Below, piece after piece: positions 60,130-64,000 of a stretch of 64,000 nt of DNA (positions are counted from its first letter, which is position 1; every line of letters starts with the position of its first letter). The stretch is taken from positions 7,619,001-7,683,000 of the forward strand of contig OX359195.1 in NCBI GenBank assembly GCA_947172415.1, in the 5' to 3' direction. The notes under the pieces were generated by a model. That model worked only from the letters and a program-made list of their open reading frames with translations. It ran no database searches and was not told where the DNA came from. The position numbers were made by a program, and so were the translations under genes. This DNA is from Chondrosia reniformis. Its lineage: Eukaryota > Porifera > Demospongiae > Chondrillida > Chondrillidae.

Positions 60130-63100
60130 CATTATTTAAATGTAATTAATTTGGAATACCAGTATATTAATATACATTTGGTGCTCTAACCCTGTCAAAT
60201 GGAAAGATATGAAGCTCAAACCTGCTGTCAGTATTCACAGACATGTATGAAACATTTCCAACGACAATTTGAAATTTTCATAAATCTTTACATTTGCCCT
60301 ATCTCTCACTATACATTAATTTGGTATACCAGTATATAAATGTACATTTGGTGCTCTAATTCTGTCAAATGGAAAGATATGAAGCTCAAACTTGGTGTCA
60401 GCATTCACAGACATGTATGAAACATTTCCAAGAAGAATTTGAAACTTTCATAAATCTTGACATTTGCACTATCTCTCACTATACATTAATTTGGTATTCC
60501 AGTCTTTTAATGTACATTTGGTGCTCTAACTCTGTCAAATGGAAAGATATGAAGCTCAAACTTGGTGTCAGCATTCACAGACATGTAAGAAACATTTCCA
60601 ATGAGAATTTGAAGTTTTTATAAATATTTACATTTGCCCTATCTCTCACTATACATTAATTTAGTATACCAGTATATAAATGTACATTTGGTGCTCTAAT
60701 TCTGTCAAATGGAAAGATATGAAGCTCAAACTTGGTGTCAGCATTCACAGACATGTATGAAACATTTCCAAGAAGAATTTGAAATTTTCATAAATCTTTA
60801 TATTTGCCCTATCTCTCACCATATATTAATTTTGTATTCCAGTCTATTAATGTACATTTGGTGCTCTAACTCTGTCAAATGGAAAGATATGAAGCTCAAA
60901 CTTGGTGTCAGCATTCACAGACATGTATGAAACATTTCCAATGAGAATTTGAAATTTTCATAAATCTTTACATTTGCCCTATCTCTCACCATACATTAAA
61001 TTGGTATTCCAGTCAATTAATGTACATTTGGTGCTCTAACTCTGTCAAATGGAAAGATATGAAGCTCAAACTTGGTGTCAGCATTCACAGACATGTATGA
61101 AACATTTCCAATGAGAATTTGAAATTTTCATAAATTTTAACATTTGCTCTATCTCTCACTATACATTAATTTAGTATACCAGTATATAAATGTACATTTG
61201 GTGCTCTAACTCTGTCAATAGGAAAGATATGAAGCTCAAACTTGGTGTCAGCATTCACAGACATGTATGAAACATTTCCAAGAAGAATTTGAAATTTTCA
61301 TAAATCTTTACATTTGCCCTATCTCTCACTACGTATACATTAATTTGGTATACCAGTATATAAATGTACATTTGGTGCTCTAACTCTGTCAATTGGAAAG
61401 ATATGAAGCTCAAACTTGGTGTCATCATTCACAGACATGTATGAAACATTTCCAATGAGAATTTGAAATCTTTACATTTGCCCTATCTCTCACCATACAT
61501 TAATTTGGTATACGAGTACGTATATAAATGCACATTTGGTGCTCTAACTCTGTCAAATGGAAAGATATGAAGCTCAAACTTGGTGTCAGCATTCACAGAC
61601 ATGTATGAAACATTTCCAAGAAGAATTTGAAATTTTCATAAATCTTTACATTTGCCCTATCTCTCACTATACATTAATTTGGTATTCCAGTCTTTTAATG
61701 TACATTTGGTGCTCTAACTCTGTCAAGTGGAAAGATATGAAGCTCAAACTTGGTGTCATCATTCACAGACATGTATGAAACATTTCCAATGAGAATTTGA
61801 AATCTTTACATTTGCCCTATCTCTCACCATACATTAATTTGGTATACGAGTACGTATATAAATGCACATTTGGTGCTCTAACTCTGTCAAATGGAAAGAT
61901 ATGAAGCTCAAACTTGGTGTCAGCATTCACAGACATGTATGAAACATTTCCAAGAAGAATTTGAAATTTTCATAAATCTTTACATTTGCCCTATCTCTCA
62001 CTATACATTAATTTGGTATTCCAGTCTTTTAATGTACATTTGGTGCTCTAACTCTGTCAAGTGGAAAGATATGAAGCTCAAACTTGGTGTCAGCATTCAC
62101 AGACATGTATGAAACATTTCCAATGAGAATTTGAAATCTTTACATTTGCCCTATCTCTCACCATACATTAATTTGGTATACGAGTACGTATATAAATGCA
62201 CATTTGGTGCTCTAACTCTGTCAAATGGAAAGATATGAAGCTCAAACTTGGTGTCAGCATTCACAGACATGTATGAAACATTTCCAAGAAGAATTTGAAA
62301 TTTTCATAAATCTTTACATTTGCCCTATCTCTCACTATACATTAATTTGGTATTCCAGTCTTTTAATGTACATTTGGTGCTCTAACTCTGTCAAGTGGAA
62401 AGATATGAAGCTCAAACTTGGTGTCAGCATTCACAGACATGTATGAAACATTTCCAATGAGAATTTGAAATCTTTACATTTGCCCTATCTCTCACCATAC
62501 ATTAATTTGGTATACGAGTACGTATATAAATGCACATTTGGTGCTCTAACTCTGTCAAATGGAAAGATATGAAGCTCAAACTTGGTGTCAGCATTCACAG
62601 ACATGTATGAAACATTTCCAAGAAGAATTTGAAATTTTCATAAATCTTTACATTTGCCCTATCTCTCACTATACATTAATTTGGTATTCCAGTCTTTTAA
62701 TGTACATTTGGTGCTCTAACTCTGTCAAGTGGAAAGATATGAAGCTCAAACTTGGTGTCATCATTCACAGACATGTATGAAACATTTCCAATGAGAATTT
62801 GAAATCTTTACATTTGCCCTATCTCTCACCATACATTAATTTGGTATACGAGTACGTATATAAATGCACATTTGGTGCTCTAACTCTGTCAAATGGAAAG
62901 ATATGAAGCTCAAACTTGGTGTCAGCATTCACAGACATGTATGAAACATTTCCAAGAAGAATTTGAAATTTTCATAAATCTTTACATTTGCCCTATCTCT
63001 CACTATACATTAATTTGGTATTCCAGTCTTTTAATGTACATTTGGTGCTCTAACTCTGTCAAGTGGAAAGATATGAAGCTCAAACTTGGTGTCAGCATTC

Positions 63101-63300
63101 ACAGACATGTATGAAACATTTCCAATGAGAATTTGAAATTTTCATAAATCTTTACATTTGCCCTATCTCTCACCATACATTAACGTAAATGTACATTTAG
63201 TGCTGTAACTCTGTCAAATCCGTAAATACGAAGCTTAAACTTGGTATCTACATTCACACACATGTATGACACATTTCCAAACAGTTTTAGAAATTTTGAT
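60130..63300. repeat. satellite array, 170 bp monomers with 334 bp dimeric higher-order repeat
   Basis: About 18-19 head-to-tail monomers. The marker TACATTTGGTGCTCTAA recurs at 60173, 60343, 60513, 60683, 60853, 61023 and 61193, exactly every 170 bp. From about 61500 the period becomes 334 bp: five copies start their GGAAAGATATG box at 61557, 61891, 62225, 62559 and 62893. They combine a 170 bp and a 164 bp monomer, the latter lacking TTTTCATAAA and carrying GAGTACGTATATAAATGCAC. The ~73-codon ORFs seen in each copy are by-products. The last monomers (63180-63300) are degenerate. Confidence 0.95.
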
Positions 63301-64000
63301 TTGTAGATAAATATACCTTATCTCTCATCATACATTAACTAAACTCAAATTGCGTAATACTATAAATGGCCGACCTATAGTAGGTGTAAGAGTGAAAATG
63401 CGGTACTGTATATATTTCTAAAAAAATAGAACTCTTTGAAAAATTTCTTATACACATGGATATGCACTGTGTAGTACTTGATTGTTGTTGAAGCAGTATC
63501 TATCGACATATATTATATGGATGTCGTTAAAGTGAAATTTTGCCGATCGACGGCCAACGAAACTCCAAAGAAAAAAAGTTGGACCATACCGAACGCTACC
63601 ATCCACGACGCTCAGAGGCCGGGATCGGTGGTAACGCTCTGCCGAGTTGAGCTTTGGGTGTCACTTGCGTGAGAAGAACCAGTTCTTCTCGATATGGCCG
63701 ACTCATATGAATCCTAAGATATCAGATGCCAATCCCACATTACGTGGAACCCCCCCGAAATCCGGATTATTGGTGAGCACGTCTCTATGGCACCAACCGA
63801 TTAGGAGACAGCTTCAGAGTCTAAGCGCTACCAACCCCTATGGGAACCGCTACCACCATAGAGATGTGTCCAGGTAGGCCTACTTTATAAGGTTTTTTGT
63901 CTCTATTTAAACCACAAAATTTCGAAAGAAAACGGTTGTGGTTGGCGCAATTCCATACTTAAGAATAGGGTATTTGCGAGAAAAATGTAGTCAAATTATA
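63301..64000. other. right-edge region, possible 5' exon of a gene leaving the window
   Basis: 63519-63895 is much richer in GC and CG dinucleotides than its surroundings. It begins with an ATG (63519; MDVVKVKFCRSTANETPKKK) that stays open to 63672. An overlapping frame is open from about 63620 to a good-looking donor (CAG|GTAGGC near 63873). The two frames do not join without an intron or frameshift that I can find. No family was recognised. The last 100 bases show nothing further. Confidence 0.3.

Noticed and set aside
60369..63114. Series of nearly identical 73-codon ORFs (MERYEAQTWCQ...)
   Set aside because: They follow the 334 bp satellite period and have no splice or promoter context; sequence conservation is due to array homogenisation, not coding.

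Overview
The window is animal nuclear DNA: AT-rich, with intron-dense protein genes whose GT-AG exons can be followed one by one, very short intergenic gaps and many head-to-head gene pairs. The gene set is metazoan (PREP, CEP97, NAAA, ADA, NPC2, ADAM17, TAMM41, RIOK3, NMD3, Rab32-type GTPases). Compactness and divergence suggest a sponge, probably a demosponge; that is inference and the species cannot be fixed from the sequence. Gene models were assembled by eye from splice sites, frame continuity and remembered family sequences; no searches were run.

Layout. 1-2186: a minus-strand coiled-coil gene running off the left edge. 2198-16077 (+): a complete 19-exon prolyl oligopeptidase; its 7.4 kb second intron holds a 956 bp element with long terminal inverted repeats and a perfect 9 bp target duplication (Mutator-like). 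16816-18035 (-): a two-exon gene for a pyruvoyl-dependent histidine decarboxylase, an enzyme family known from Gram-positive bacteria. 18284-21335 (-): CEP97. 21566-22210 (+): EFG1-type rRNA-processing protein. 22594-25355 (-): NAAA-type amidase. 25507-28166 (+): adenosine deaminase. 28578-29721 (+): NPC2-like ML protein. 30319-37257 (-): 17-exon ADAM17-type sheddase. 37311-39221 (+): TAMM41. 39778-40650 (-): a two-exon gene I do not recognise. 40897-44461 (+): RIOK3.

From 44372 to 53952 lies a tandem segmental duplication of about 4.4 and 5.2 kb. Each unit carries a gene fusing a TKL-like protein kinase to a degenerate Rab32-type GTPase domain ending in a CaaX-like tail. The duplication also left a copy of the RIOK3 last-exon tail and a broken Rab32-like copy. 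An intact Rab32-like gene (52656-54543, -), NMD3 (54702-57557, +) and a second intact Rab32-like gene (57855-60048, +) follow. From about 60130 to 63300 is a satellite array with 170 bp monomers, the distal part organised as 334 bp dimers. The last 700 bp may hold a 5' exon of a gene continuing to the right.

How the genes work together: they are mostly unrelated housekeeping, lysosomal or signalling genes. The exception is the Rab32 neighbourhood, where ordinary Rab32-like GTPases sit beside kinase/pseudo-Rab fusions evidently derived from the same Rab exons, which invites a regulator or decoy hypothesis. The two most notable items are this fusion family and the bacterial-type histidine decarboxylase in an animal chromosome.
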